Of a stretch of 64,000 nucleotides of DNA, positions 23,372-30,860 are shown one piece after another. Position 1 is the stretch's first letter. Every line of letters begins with the position of its first letter. This DNA comes from Opitutaceae bacterium (GTDB taxonomy: Bacteria > Verrucomicrobiota > Verrucomicrobiia > Opitutales > Opitutaceae): assembly GCA_041395105.1 (NCBI GenBank), contig JAWLBB010000001.1, positions 682,001-746,000 of the forward strand, given 5' to 3'. Under the pieces are notes generated by a model that was given only the letters and a program-made list of their open reading frames with translations, searched no databases and was not told the origin of the DNA. The position numbers and the translations under genes were made by a program.

Positions 23372-23805
23372 AGCTTGGTGTAGTAGTAGTCGTTCAGGCC
23401 GTCCTTGCCCATGTAGGTCGTGTAGCGGCGGGAATGAACCTGGCCGGAGGTGGCCGTCCATTGGACATTGACAATGATGGCTTTGGTATTGGCCCTCAAG
23501 CTGGTCAAAATGCGATTGCCGGTGAAGCGGTTGAGCGAGGCATTGTTCAGATCAGAGTCGATGGTGATGGCCTCATTGGAGGGGAGGGCGGAGATCTGGG
23601 CCCAGTTCATCAGACGAAGGGTCTCGATTTCGCTTTGAATGATCTGGGCAGCCAGGGTGTTGAAGCGCGCGTTCTCCAGCAGGCGGTAGCCGACGGTCAT
23701 GGCGCCGATGGAGCTGAGGAAGACCATCCCCAGTACGACCGACGCCACGAGGACTTCAACCAGAGTGAATCCTTCCTTTGTGTTCAGACGTGAACGGTGC
23801 GGCAT
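23368..23805 (-). CDS. prepilin-type minor pseudopilin (PilV/GspI-like)
   Basis: 145 residues. Prepilin leader KEGFTLVEVLVASVVLGMVFL with the Gly-Phe cleavage site and Glu at +5. This short, EVLVA-type helix is characteristic of PilV/GspI. First gene of the pilin operon, upstream of and overlapping the PilW-like gene by 4 bp. Likely a pilus or pseudopilus tip subunit processed by prepilin peptidase. Confidence 0.82.
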   Translation of the reverse strand: MPHRSRLNTKEGFTLVEVLVASVVLGMVFLSSIGAMTVGYRLLENARFNTLAAQIIQSEIETLRLMNWAQISALPSNEAITIDSDLNNASLNRFTGNRILTSLRANTKAIIVNVQWTATSGQVHSRRYTTYMGKDGLNDYYYTKL

Positions 23806-24012
23806 GGGTCCTGTTTCGGCTGTGGGTTTGTTCTCTTCAGGTTCGATCCCGTTGGATGGCGGCGATTCAGAGGTGTATCACGGGCTTGGCCTCAGGCTCT
23901 ACCGAACGTGGATGAGTAACACCCTCCAGTCCGGTGAGGGAAAGGCGCAGGGCCGGGACCGCCGGGCGCGCCGTTCTGACAGTCGATGGTGGACTCGACG
24001 ATCGATCCCCTC

Positions 24013-24086
24013 AACTGAGCGCCATTCCGGAATACTGCGGTTGGTTCCTTCCTTTACTACGTAGTATACCAGAATGGCGCTTAGTT
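24013..24086. repeat. 74-bp hairpin element with gcgccatt ends
   Basis: Ends aactgagcgccattcc and ggaatggcgcttagtt-type sequence are inverted repeats (about 22 bp with a few mismatches; right end agaatggcgcttagtt). In the gap before the ABC exporter. A tacgtagta palindrome lies inside. Confidence 0.65.
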
Positions 24087-24277
24087 AGCGCCATGGCGCA
24101 ATGAGCCAACAAAGCTCTGTTTGCTCTTCGACGGCGGGTCCGGAGGCCCCGCCCTACCACCTGGAAACGGAGCATGCATAGCAGGGCTGGACGTCCTCTC
24201 CGAGGCGTAGGCTCGACGAGCCGGAGGCCCGGCCAGCCGCAACGGTTGTCCGAGACATAACAACGATCAACACCCTT

Positions 24278-24306
24278 AACTGTGCGCCATTCCAGTATAC
24301 TACGTA
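24278..24306 (+). repeat. half-copy of the gcgccatt repeat
   Basis: aactgtgcgccattccagta followed by tactacgta matches one arm of the hairpin at 24013-24086 (inverse of 24058-24080). The 545-bp gap from 23806 to 24350 otherwise holds no supported gene; a GC-rich middle part (about 24130-24250) contains further short palindromes. Confidence 0.55.
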
Positions 24307-24350
24307 TTGTGCTACGTATTGTTTTCCACGCCATTGGCCGAGCCTCCGGC

Positions 24351-26210
24351 TCAGCGCACCTCGAGGACCTCTTCCTCCTGCTCCCGGCGGAACTGGTTGG
24401 TGTAGAGTTCGTAGTAATGGCCGCGGTTGGCGATCAGTTCCTCGTGGCGTCCGCTCTCCTCGATCCGCCCCTGGTTGATCACGAGGATGCGGTCGGCCGC
24501 CCGGATGGTGGAGAGGCGGTGGGCGATGACGAAGCTGATCCGGCCCGAGAACATGGTCTTGAGGCTTTCCTGGATAAGTTGCTCAGTCGCGGTGTCGATC
24601 GACGAAGTGGCCTCGTCCATGATGAAGATCTGGGGATCCGCCAGGAGGGCCCGGGCGAAGGAGATGAGCTGCTTCTGACCGGTGGAAAGGCGGTTGCCGC
24701 CTTCCCCCACGTCGGTATAGTAGCCGTACTCAAGTTCGCTGATGAATCCGTCGGCATTGACCAGCCGGGCCGCTTCCTCGACTTCCTCGCGGGTGGCTTC
24801 CAGCCGGCCGTAGCGGATGTTCTCGAGCACGCTGCCGCTGAAAAGGTGGGGGGTCTGGAGGACGATGCCCAGCCTGCTCTGGAGCCAGGCGAGGCTGCGT
24901 TGGCGGTAGTCGATCCCGTTGATGAGGATTTCACCGGCGGTCGGTTCGTAAAAGCGGCTGGCCAGGTTGACGATGGTGCTTTTGCCGCCGCCGCTCTGGC
25001 CGACGAGGGCGATCATCTGTCCGGCCTTGACCGTGAGGTTGAAGTCGCGAAGCACCATCTGGCCGCTCTCATAGGCGAAATCGACGTGGCTGAAGCGGAT
25101 TTCGTCGACCCGGTCGGGCAGACCGTCGATCGCGACGCCGGGAGTCCTGTCTCCGTGGCCGGTTGCTTCGATCCGGGCGAGGACCTCCGGCGAATCCTTG
25201 ATCGCCGGGACGGTGTCGAGCAGGCTGATGACCCGCTCGCCCGCCGCCTGGGCGCCCTGGAGGTTGACGAGGACGCGGGCCACCTGGTTGATCGGGTTGA
25301 AGAACTGTCCGGCGTAGAAGATGAAGGCGACGAGCGTGCCGACGGTGATGGATCCAACCATGACGCCGATGCCTCCCTGCCAGAGAACGAGTCCGGCCGC
25401 GATGCTCCCGAGGGTGAGCACGATGGGCAGGTAGACGGCTGACTGGAGGGAATTGCGGACGGAGGCATCGAACATGCCGCTGGTCAGAAGCTTGAACTCG
25501 GACAGGTTCTCGGCTTCGCGCACCAAGGTCTTCGATGTCCGCATGCCCTGGATGCTCTCATTGAAGGAGCCGGTGATGAGCGAGTTGAATTTTCGGGTTT
25601 CCCGGGCGCTCAGGAGCAGGCGTTTCTGGAAGAAAGCGCTGATCACGACAAGGGGAGGGAGGACGGAAAGCAGGAGCAATCCGAGCTTCCAGTTCATGAC
25701 GAGGAGGATGATCGAGATGAAGACGATCAGGCAGGTGGCCCAGATGAAATCGAGGAAGCCCCAGGCGATGATACGGGCAAGCTTGTCGCAGTCCGAAGTC
25801 ATCCTCGAGATCAGCCAGCCGATCGGGCGGGTGTCGTAGTAGGCGAATTCCAGTTCCTGGAGGCGCTCGAAACTGGCCCGGCGGATGTCGTGGGCGACAC
25901 GATTGGAGATCTGGCCGGCCATGTTGATGAAGATGAAGACGCCGCTCGCCAGCCCGACGGTGAGACCGAGGTAGATGCCGCCGTAGAGCCAGAGGCGGAC
26001 ACCCGGCCCGTTGGCGACGACCTCGTCGATGGCGGCGCGGGTGACCTGAACGAAGCTGGCATCGATCGCCGCAAGGATCACGGCGGAGATTCCGAGCAGA
26101 GTGAGCTGGGGCTTGTAGTGAAGGGCGTGGGAAAAGACGCGCCTCCAGAGTCCGAAGTCGAGTCGGCTGTGGAACGCGTCTTCCTGGGGGACTTGATTGG
26201 CGGTGGTCAT
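24351..26210 (-). CDS. ABC exporter half-transporter, catalytically canonical Walker B subunit
   Basis: 619 residues. Six-helix type I exporter domain (about 30-330) and an ATPase domain: Walker A GQSGGGKST (about 405), signature LSTGQKQ (about 508, not the usual LSGGQ), Walker B IFIMDEATSSID (about 527) with catalytic Glu, and H-loop IAHRLSTIR. The altered signature pairs with the Asp Walker B of the partner gene to make a degenerate site, while the normal Glu here pairs with the partner's normal LSGGQ. This is the TM287/288, LmrCD or BmrCD pattern. So it should form a heterodimer with the product of the upstream gene and export drugs, lipids or peptides. The gene is second in the operon, 47 bp after the first. 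Confidence 0.9.
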   Translation of the reverse strand: MTTANQVPQEDAFHSRLDFGLWRRVFSHALHYKPQLTLLGISAVILAAIDASFVQVTRAAIDEVVANGPGVRLWLYGGIYLGLTVGLASGVFIFINMAGQISNRVAHDIRRASFERLQELEFAYYDTRPIGWLISRMTSDCDKLARIIAWGFLDFIWATCLIVFISIILLVMNWKLGLLLLSVLPPLVVISAFFQKRLLLSARETRKFNSLITGSFNESIQGMRTSKTLVREAENLSEFKLLTSGMFDASVRNSLQSAVYLPIVLTLGSIAAGLVLWQGGIGVMVGSITVGTLVAFIFYAGQFFNPINQVARVLVNLQGAQAAGERVISLLDTVPAIKDSPEVLARIEATGHGDRTPGVAIDGLPDRVDEIRFSHVDFAYESGQMVLRDFNLTVKAGQMIALVGQSGGGKSTIVNLASRFYEPTAGEILINGIDYRQRSLAWLQSRLGIVLQTPHLFSGSVLENIRYGRLEATREEVEEAARLVNADGFISELEYGYYTDVGEGGNRLSTGQKQLISFARALLADPQIFIMDEATSSIDTATEQLIQESLKTMFSGRISFVIAHRLSTIRAADRILVINQGRIEESGRHEELIANRGHYYELYTNQFRREQEEEVLEVR

Positions 26211-26257
26211 GAACGGAACGAAGAATTCGGATTGGGGAGTGTTGAACCGTCTGCGGC

Positions 26258-28168
26258 CTAGACCGTATGGGTGAGTTCCCTCTGGAAGTCGGATTCGAGG
26301 CTGCTCTGAATGCGCCAGAGGCGTTGGTAGAGTCCGTCCTGAACGATGAGATCTTCGTGGCGGCCTTCCTGAATGACCCGGCCGGCTTCGAGAACGATGA
26401 TCCGGTCGGCGTGCGCGAGGGTCGAAAGGCGGTGGGCGATCACGATGGTCGTCTTCTGGCCATGGCGGCCCTGCAGGGCATTGAGGATGGTGGACTCGGT
26501 TTCGCTGTCGACCGCGCTGAGGGCATCGTCGAGGACGAGAATGGGCGGATCGCGGACGATGGCCCGCGCCAGGGCGACCCGTTGACGCTGACCGCCGGAT
26601 AGGGTGATCCCGCGTTCGCCGATCTGGGTTTCGTATCCATGATCGAAGGACAGGATGGTCTCATGGATATGTGCCATCTGGGCAGCCTCCATGATATCGG
26701 CCCGGCTGGCCGACTTGCTTCCGAGACGGATGTTCTCCTCGAGGGTCTTGGAGTAGAGGAAGGGCTCCTGCATGACGACGCCGAACTGGGACCGGATCCA
26801 CTTGCGGTCGTATTCGGTCAGCTCGACCCCATCGATCCGGACTGAGCCCCGGGTGTAGTCATAGAGGCGCAGAAGCAGGTGGATGATGGTGGATTTTCCC
26901 GAGCCTGAAGGTCCGAGGATGGCGAGGGATTCGCCGGGTTCGACGCGGAGGGAGACTCCGTTGAGGGCATGGTGGGGTCTTTCCGATGAGTCGCCGGCCT
27001 GGGCGGTGCGGTGCGAGAACCAGAGATCGTCGATCTCGATGCGACCTTGAATCATGCGCGCCGAGATGGAATGGGATTGCCCGCCGGCAGATTCATGGGG
27101 AACGGCGAGGATGTCGCGGGTGCGACCGATCGCCACCACGGTCTTGCCCAGGTCGGTCAGGATCCGGCCCATCTGGCGGACCGGCCAGAGGAAAAGGTCG
27201 AGGAAGGCGACGAAGGCAAAGAGGGTGCCCACGCTGAGGGTGCCTTGTCCGATGAAGTAAATGCCGGTGATGATGACGAGTCCGTACTGGGACAGCGTGA
27301 TCAGGTCCGAGGCCGACCAGTAGATCGACATGATCCTGACCATGCGCAGACTCTGGTCGCGATAGCCGGCATTGGGTTCGGCGAACTTGCGGATCTCATG
27401 ATCCTGTCGGGCAAAGGCGCGGACGACCCGAATGCCGGTCAGGTTTTCCTGGACCACGGTGGTCACCTTGGCTTCGGCCTGATCCACATCGAGAAAGAGG
27501 TGCTTCACCCTGTTGAAATAGGTGTAGCCGAAAGTCACCATCGGGAGGATGAGGGCGAAGGAGATGGCGGTCATCCGGCCGTCAAGGTAGAGCATGACCG
27601 GAATGGCCGTCAGCATGAGGATGAGCGCGTGGCTGACTTCCACCACCTGGGTCGAGAAGGCCATCCGGAGGGTCTCCACGTCGGAGGTGCACCGTTGGAC
27701 AAGGTCTCCGGTGTCGGCGGTGTCGTGGTAGGAGGCCGGGAGGTGGTGGAGATGGTCGTAGAGCTGGTCTTTTAGCTGGCGGGCAATGCCGTCGGAGGCG
27801 AGAGCGGCACCTTTGCCTTTCAGGTAGGAGAAGAGGCCGGCGATGACGGTCAGGGCGACCATGGCGATGGCGGGCAGCCAAAGGTTTTCGCGGACGACCT
27901 CCACTCCGCCGAAGGCGTCGAGGATGCGGGCGGTCAAGCCCCCGGCTACGGGGGTCTTTTCATGGGCGGCGGTCCCGATGGCGTAGTCAATAGTCGCCCG
28001 GCCAACCAGAGGAACGAGGTAGGTGACGACGGTCCCCGCGAGCAGGGCGAGAATGGCGCCGGCATAGAGCAGGCGGAATCCTGACATGAGCTGCCAGAGC
28101 AGGTGGAATTGTCGCCAGCCTTTCTGGTCGGACCGGGCGGGGCCGGTCTTTTGGGGCTCGGAATTCAT
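26258..28168 (-). CDS. ABC exporter half-transporter, degenerate Walker B subunit
   Basis: 636 residues from the ATG at 28168. Six-helix membrane part and an ATPase domain: Walker A GPSGSGKST (about 419), canonical signature LSGGQRQRV (about 525), Walker B ILVLDDALSAVDSETE (about 543) in which Asp replaces the catalytic Glu, and H-loop IAHRLSTLAH. Loss of this Glu is the hallmark of one subunit of heterodimeric exporters. It is first in a two-gene operon with a canonical partner. The leader (28169-28416) holds a terminator, a competing antiterminator and a small uORF, so expression is likely controlled by attenuation. The drug or lipid substrate is unknown. Confidence 0.9.
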   Translation of the reverse strand: MNSEPQKTGPARSDQKGWRQFHLLWQLMSGFRLLYAGAILALLAGTVVTYLVPLVGRATIDYAIGTAAHEKTPVAGGLTARILDAFGGVEVVRENLWLPAIAMVALTVIAGLFSYLKGKGAALASDGIARQLKDQLYDHLHHLPASYHDTADTGDLVQRCTSDVETLRMAFSTQVVEVSHALILMLTAIPVMLYLDGRMTAISFALILPMVTFGYTYFNRVKHLFLDVDQAEAKVTTVVQENLTGIRVVRAFARQDHEIRKFAEPNAGYRDQSLRMVRIMSIYWSASDLITLSQYGLVIITGIYFIGQGTLSVGTLFAFVAFLDLFLWPVRQMGRILTDLGKTVVAIGRTRDILAVPHESAGGQSHSISARMIQGRIEIDDLWFSHRTAQAGDSSERPHHALNGVSLRVEPGESLAILGPSGSGKSTIIHLLLRLYDYTRGSVRIDGVELTEYDRKWIRSQFGVVMQEPFLYSKTLEENIRLGSKSASRADIMEAAQMAHIHETILSFDHGYETQIGERGITLSGGQRQRVALARAIVRDPPILVLDDALSAVDSETESTILNALQGRHGQKTTIVIAHRLSTLAHADRIIVLEAGRVIQEGRHEDLIVQDGLYQRLWRIQSSLESDFQRELTHTV

Positions 28169-28229
28169 GATGGTGAAGTAAGTTTGAAGTCGGAATCGGT
28201 CGGGAGAAGGAGGGAATGGCCTGAAAAGC

Positions 28230-28258
28230 AAAAAGGCCCGCTGAGTGTTCAGCGGGCC
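28230..28258 (-). terminator. intrinsic terminator in the ABC exporter leader
   Basis: Perfect 10-bp stem (minus strand ggcccgctga / tcagcgggcc, 28258-28249 and 28244-28235), 4-base loop, then five Ts (28234-28230) and another T-run after two bases. It lies 61 bp upstream of the exporter start codon on the same strand, so it must be bypassed for expression. Confidence 0.85.
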
Positions 28259-28307
28259 AAGGGTGAAAGTTGGGTTGACAGGCCGGCCCGCTGGTCAAAA
28301 CGCGGGC
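28249..28307 (-). promoter_or_regulatory. antiterminator and anti-antiterminator segments of the leader
   Basis: On the RNA, segment 2 (28293-28285, cagcgggcc) can pair over 9 bp with the terminator's 5' arm, segment 3 (28258-28250), abolishing the terminator. Segment 1 (28307-28302, gcccgc) can pair over 6 bp with gcgggc in segment 2, which frees the terminator. 1:2 plus 3:4 means stop; 2:3 means read-through. This is the classic attenuator layout. The pairings are seen by eye, not from a folding program. Confidence 0.7.
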
Positions 28308-28319
28308 AGCTCTCGTGGC

Positions 28320-28397
28320 TTAAATACGAATGGCTGCGTCCGCGCACATCCCCGTCGCAGGGATGCTGGTTTTATTGAAGTAGGCGCGGCAAATCAT
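28320..28397 (-). CDS. 25-codon leader ORF of the ABC exporter
   Basis: ATG at 28397 and TAA at 28322-28320; a peptide of 25 residues starting MICRAYFNKTS and ending ADAAIRI. A strong GGAGG lies seven bases upstream of the ATG, which stands out in a genome with few clear Shine-Dalgarno sites. It ends 12 bases before segment 1 of the attenuator, so a ribosome stalled at its end would interfere with segment 1. A second frame, 28419-28372 (15 codons, starting MKKRRFP), overlaps it but starts at the predicted transcription start and has no ribosome site. Cys-, Ala- and Ile-containing, no run of one amino acid, so sensing of ribosome-targeting compounds is more likely than amino-acid starvation. 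Inferred, not proven. Confidence 0.6.
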   Translation of the reverse strand: MICRAYFNKTSIPATGMCADAAIRI

Positions 28398-28422
28398 ACG
28401 GAAACCTCCGTTTCTTCATCAG

Positions 28423-28451
28423 GTTACAAACCCGGATATGAAAAAGGGCAA
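28423..28451 (-). promoter_or_regulatory. candidate sigma70 promoter of the ABC exporter operon
   Basis: TTGCCC (28451-28446) and TGTAAC (28428-28423) with exactly 17 bp between, 4/6 matches each. Expected start is near 28416, about 20 bases before the leader ORF, giving a leader of about 250 nt. Confidence 0.5.
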
Positions 28452-28546
28452 GAGCGAATTTCTCGGTTGACGGATTGAAGGCGGGCGCAGGCGTCGGATT
28501 AGGTGGGCGAATAGACGCGGCCGGAAAGGTGGGGTGTTCAGGAGAG

Positions 28547-28610
28547 GTAGTGGCGGCAGTCTCTTGCCGGAATTCCACGTTGAATCGCCCCAAGAGACTG
28601 GGGCGGCTAC
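28547..28610 (+). repeat. 64-bp two-hairpin REP element, copy 2
   Basis: Starts gtagtggcggcagtctcttg and ends caagagactggggcggctac. Same family and exact length as copies at 13320, 37477, 40570 and 52429. Lies between the exporter promoter and gluQ. Confidence 0.85.
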
Positions 28611-28724
28611 ACTTGGGAAATTGAGCGACGGAGAATTGCCCGGTCAGAGCTGAAAAAACAGCTTATCTTGGGACCACTCCGGGGAGCCCCCTTTTTCTTG
28701 TTTCCGCGGATTCGGCTCTCGGTT

Positions 28725-29591
28725 ATGGGCATAGCCACGATGGCGAATCCCGCGTACAGAGGGCGACTGGCGCCGACCCCGACGGGGCGGCTGCACCTGG
28801 GTCATGCCCTGACCTTCCGGACCGCCTATGAGCGATGCCGGGAGCGGAGCGGGATCCTGATCTACCGCAACGAGGATCTCGATCCCGATCGTTGTCGACC
28901 CGAGTTCGTGAAGGCGGCGTTGGAGGATCTTCGCTGGTTGGGCATCGAGTTTGATGAGGGGCCGCTCAATCAGAGCGAGCGGATCCCGAGCTACCGTAAC
29001 GCCTGGTCAATCCTGCGGGAGAGAGGATACCTCTATCCCTGCCGTTGTTCGCGGCGGGATCTGCGGGAGGCGGCCCAGGCGCCTCACGACGGCGGTGGTG
29101 AACCGATCTACCCGGGCACCTGCCGTCCGGGAGCCGGGGACGGATCCTTGGACTGGCCGCCGGCTCCCGGCGAAGGGGAGGTCTGCTGGCGTTTTCGAGT
29201 GACGGACGGGGAAGAGGTCGGTTTCCTTGATGGGCGGCTGGGGCGGCAGGCCTTCCGGGCGGGGCGGGACTTCGGCGATTTTGTGGTCTGGCGGCGGGAC
29301 GGAATCCCGGCGTACGAACTGGCGGTGGTGGTGGATGATGCCGCCATGAGCGTGACCGAAGTTGTGCGGGGGGCTGACCTGCTCCTCTCGACCGCCCGGC
29401 AATGCCTCCTCTACCGGGCCCTCGGCCTCGGGGAACCGGCCTTTTTTCATACGGCACTGGTGGGCGGCGCGGATGGTCGCCGGCTGGCCAAGCGTGATCA
29501 GGCGGCCTCGATCGGGAGCCTGCGGCTGAGCGGTCTGGGTCCTGATGAGGTTCTTGCCATGGCTCGGAAGAACGTGATCATGGTCCGGTGA
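28725..29591 (+). CDS. gluQ: glutamyl-Q tRNA(Asp) synthetase
   Basis: 288 residues from the ATG at 28725 (ATG 28740 is an alternative). Class I synthetase catalytic core without an anticodon-binding domain: RGRLAPTPTGRLHLGHALT carries the HIGH-type motif, NEDLDPDR the Glu-binding region, and RLAKRDQAASI the KMSKS-like loop. The zinc site of the GluQ-RS family (YPCRCSRRDL, then YPGTCR, with C-x-C and Y/C) is present. This enzyme attaches glutamate to the queuosine of tRNA-Asp and not to a tRNA 3' end; the short length excludes normal GltX. It is consistent with queF elsewhere in the window. Confidence 0.93.
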   Translation: MGIATMANPAYRGRLAPTPTGRLHLGHALTFRTAYERCRERSGILIYRNEDLDPDRCRPEFVKAALEDLRWLGIEFDEGPLNQSERIPSYRNAWSILRERGYLYPCRCSRRDLREAAQAPHDGGGEPIYPGTCRPGAGDGSLDWPPAPGEGEVCWRFRVTDGEEVGFLDGRLGRQAFRAGRDFGDFVVWRRDGIPAYELAVVVDDAAMSVTEVVRGADLLLSTARQCLLYRALGLGEPAFFHTALVGGADGRRLAKRDQAASIGSLRLSGLGPDEVLAMARKNVIMVR

Positions 29592-29648
29592 ACGCACAAA
29601 TGAGTTCATTCGTTGAACTTGGCGAATCAACCGATTCTGGGCGAATCG

Positions 29649-29706
29649 GTAGGAGAGGCTTTACGCCTCGATTGACAGTCGGATCGAGGCGTAAAGCCTC
29701 TCCTAC
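29649..29706. repeat. 'taggagaggctttacgcc' hairpin, intact copy
   Basis: 24-bp arms gtaggagaggctttacgcct(cgat) pair perfectly across a short spacer (tgacagtcgg). Between gluQ and the VKOR gene. Confidence 0.85.
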
Positions 29707-29765
29707 GCAAGCAAGGGGGAGAATCGGTCCTGGAACAAGTTTTCTGGAACATATGCCGAGATTCG

Positions 29766-30767
29766 ATGGGGGACGCTGATTCATCAGTCGGGTATTCGTT
29801 TCGCGGCTTGGCCGGTGCCCTCGTCTGTGGGGCCGGGGCGGGATTGGCGGGGTATTCCGTGCTGGTCAAGCTGGCGGCGGTCCCGTGTTTCTCGGCTTCG
29901 TGCGGTGCCGTCATCAACAGTGAATACGGGGATCTGTTCGGGTTCCCGGTGGGGTTGATCGGTCTGGTCCTCTGGGGGGCGTTTCCCTGGGTGCCGCGAG
30001 TTGGTCAACTGGGGCTGAAGGTCGCCCTGGTGGTTGGATCGATCATCTTCATCCTGATCCAGGCGTTTCTTCTCAAGCAGTTCTGCCCGATTTGCCTGGC
30101 CCATGCCGCGGCCTGTTTCCTGGTGGCCGCGCTGCCGATTCCGGGGCGCCTCACATCGGCCACGGTTTTTCTCGGATTGGGGCTCGCCCTCGCGGCAGCG
30201 GTGGGTGCCGACGCATGGAATCGACGGCAATTGCTCGACCGGATCGGTGAACGCGGGAGCGGTCCGGCAGAGGTCGTCTCTCCTGGTCGGATTCCCGGTC
30301 TGCCCTGGCTCGGATCGGAGGAACTGGAGGACGTCCGACTGGTTGTCAGTCTGTCGTGTGGACAGTGTCAACGCATCCTGGAAGATTTGCTCTCCGGCGG
30401 CGCCTTTGATCGACCGACGGCTCCGCTGCTTTTCCTCTCGGAGGATGGCAATGAGGAAGTCACCCGGGTGGCTCTGGCTGCGGTGCTTTCGGTTCCGGAA
30501 TCGGCGCGTCCGGATGGATTTGCCCGGGTTCTCGGCATTCTGCTGGTGGATCCTTCCATCCTCGCCCGCGACGATGGGGAAACGGCCGGTTTTCTTTTGT
30601 CAGCGGAGTTTCCCGGTCTGGAGGCCCACCTTGCCGAAGCCGCTGATCTGCTGGCCGCGCATGCGGAAATCCTCCACCGTCTCGGGATCGTAGGCACCCC
30701 CGCCCTGGTTGTCGGCGGCCGGCCCGCCGCTTTTGAGCGGTCGTTGGTGGCGGGGGATCGGCTTTAG
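29766..30767 (+). CDS. VKOR-family disulfide oxidoreductase fused to a thioredoxin-like domain
   Basis: 333 residues. N-terminal vitamin K epoxide reductase-like membrane domain with about four to five helices: Cys41 and Cys46 in the CFSASCGAVINSEYGDLFGFP loop and the quinone-side CPIC pair (Cys107/Cys110). A periplasmic thioredoxin-like domain follows from about residue 190, with a C-x-x-C (Cys198-Gly-Gln-Cys201) and GTPALVV near the end, the usual cis-Pro site. The VKOR domain should oxidise the Trx domain using quinone, as in the fusion proteins known from Cyanobacteria. This supplies disulfide bonds to periplasmic proteins, an alternative to DsbA/DsbB. It lies alone between repeats. Confidence 0.9.
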   Translation: MGDADSSVGYSFRGLAGALVCGAGAGLAGYSVLVKLAAVPCFSASCGAVINSEYGDLFGFPVGLIGLVLWGAFPWVPRVGQLGLKVALVVGSIIFILIQAFLLKQFCPICLAHAAACFLVAALPIPGRLTSATVFLGLGLALAAAVGADAWNRRQLLDRIGERGSGPAEVVSPGRIPGLPWLGSEELEDVRLVVSLSCGQCQRILEDLLSGGAFDRPTAPLLFLSEDGNEEVTRVALAAVLSVPESARPDGFARVLGILLVDPSILARDDGETAGFLLSAEFPGLEAHLAEAADLLAAHAEILHRLGIVGTPALVVGGRPAAFERSLVAGDRL

Positions 30768-30779
30768 CAGGACTCATGG

Positions 30780-30837
30780 GTAGGAGTGGCTTTGTGCCTC
30801 GATCAACCTTCGCATCGAGGCGTAAAGCCTCTCCTAC
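30780..30837. repeat. 'taggagaggctttacgcc' hairpin, slightly decayed left arm
   Basis: Left arm taggagtggctttgtgcctc has a few changes relative to the intact right arm atcgaggcgtaaagcctctc. Between the VKOR gene and nagA. Confidence 0.8.
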
Positions 30838-30860
30838 AGATTCGCCTATCGTAGACCCCT

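Noticed and set aside
28372..28419. Second leader ORF (15 codons, MKKRRFP...)
   Set aside because: No ribosome site and starts at the predicted transcription start; the overlapping 25-codon ORF has a strong GGAGG.
28261..28420. tmRNA, 6S RNA or a known riboswitch in the exporter leader
   Set aside because: No tRNA-like ends, no tag ending in AA, and no riboswitch core that I know; the four-segment attenuator explains the structure better.
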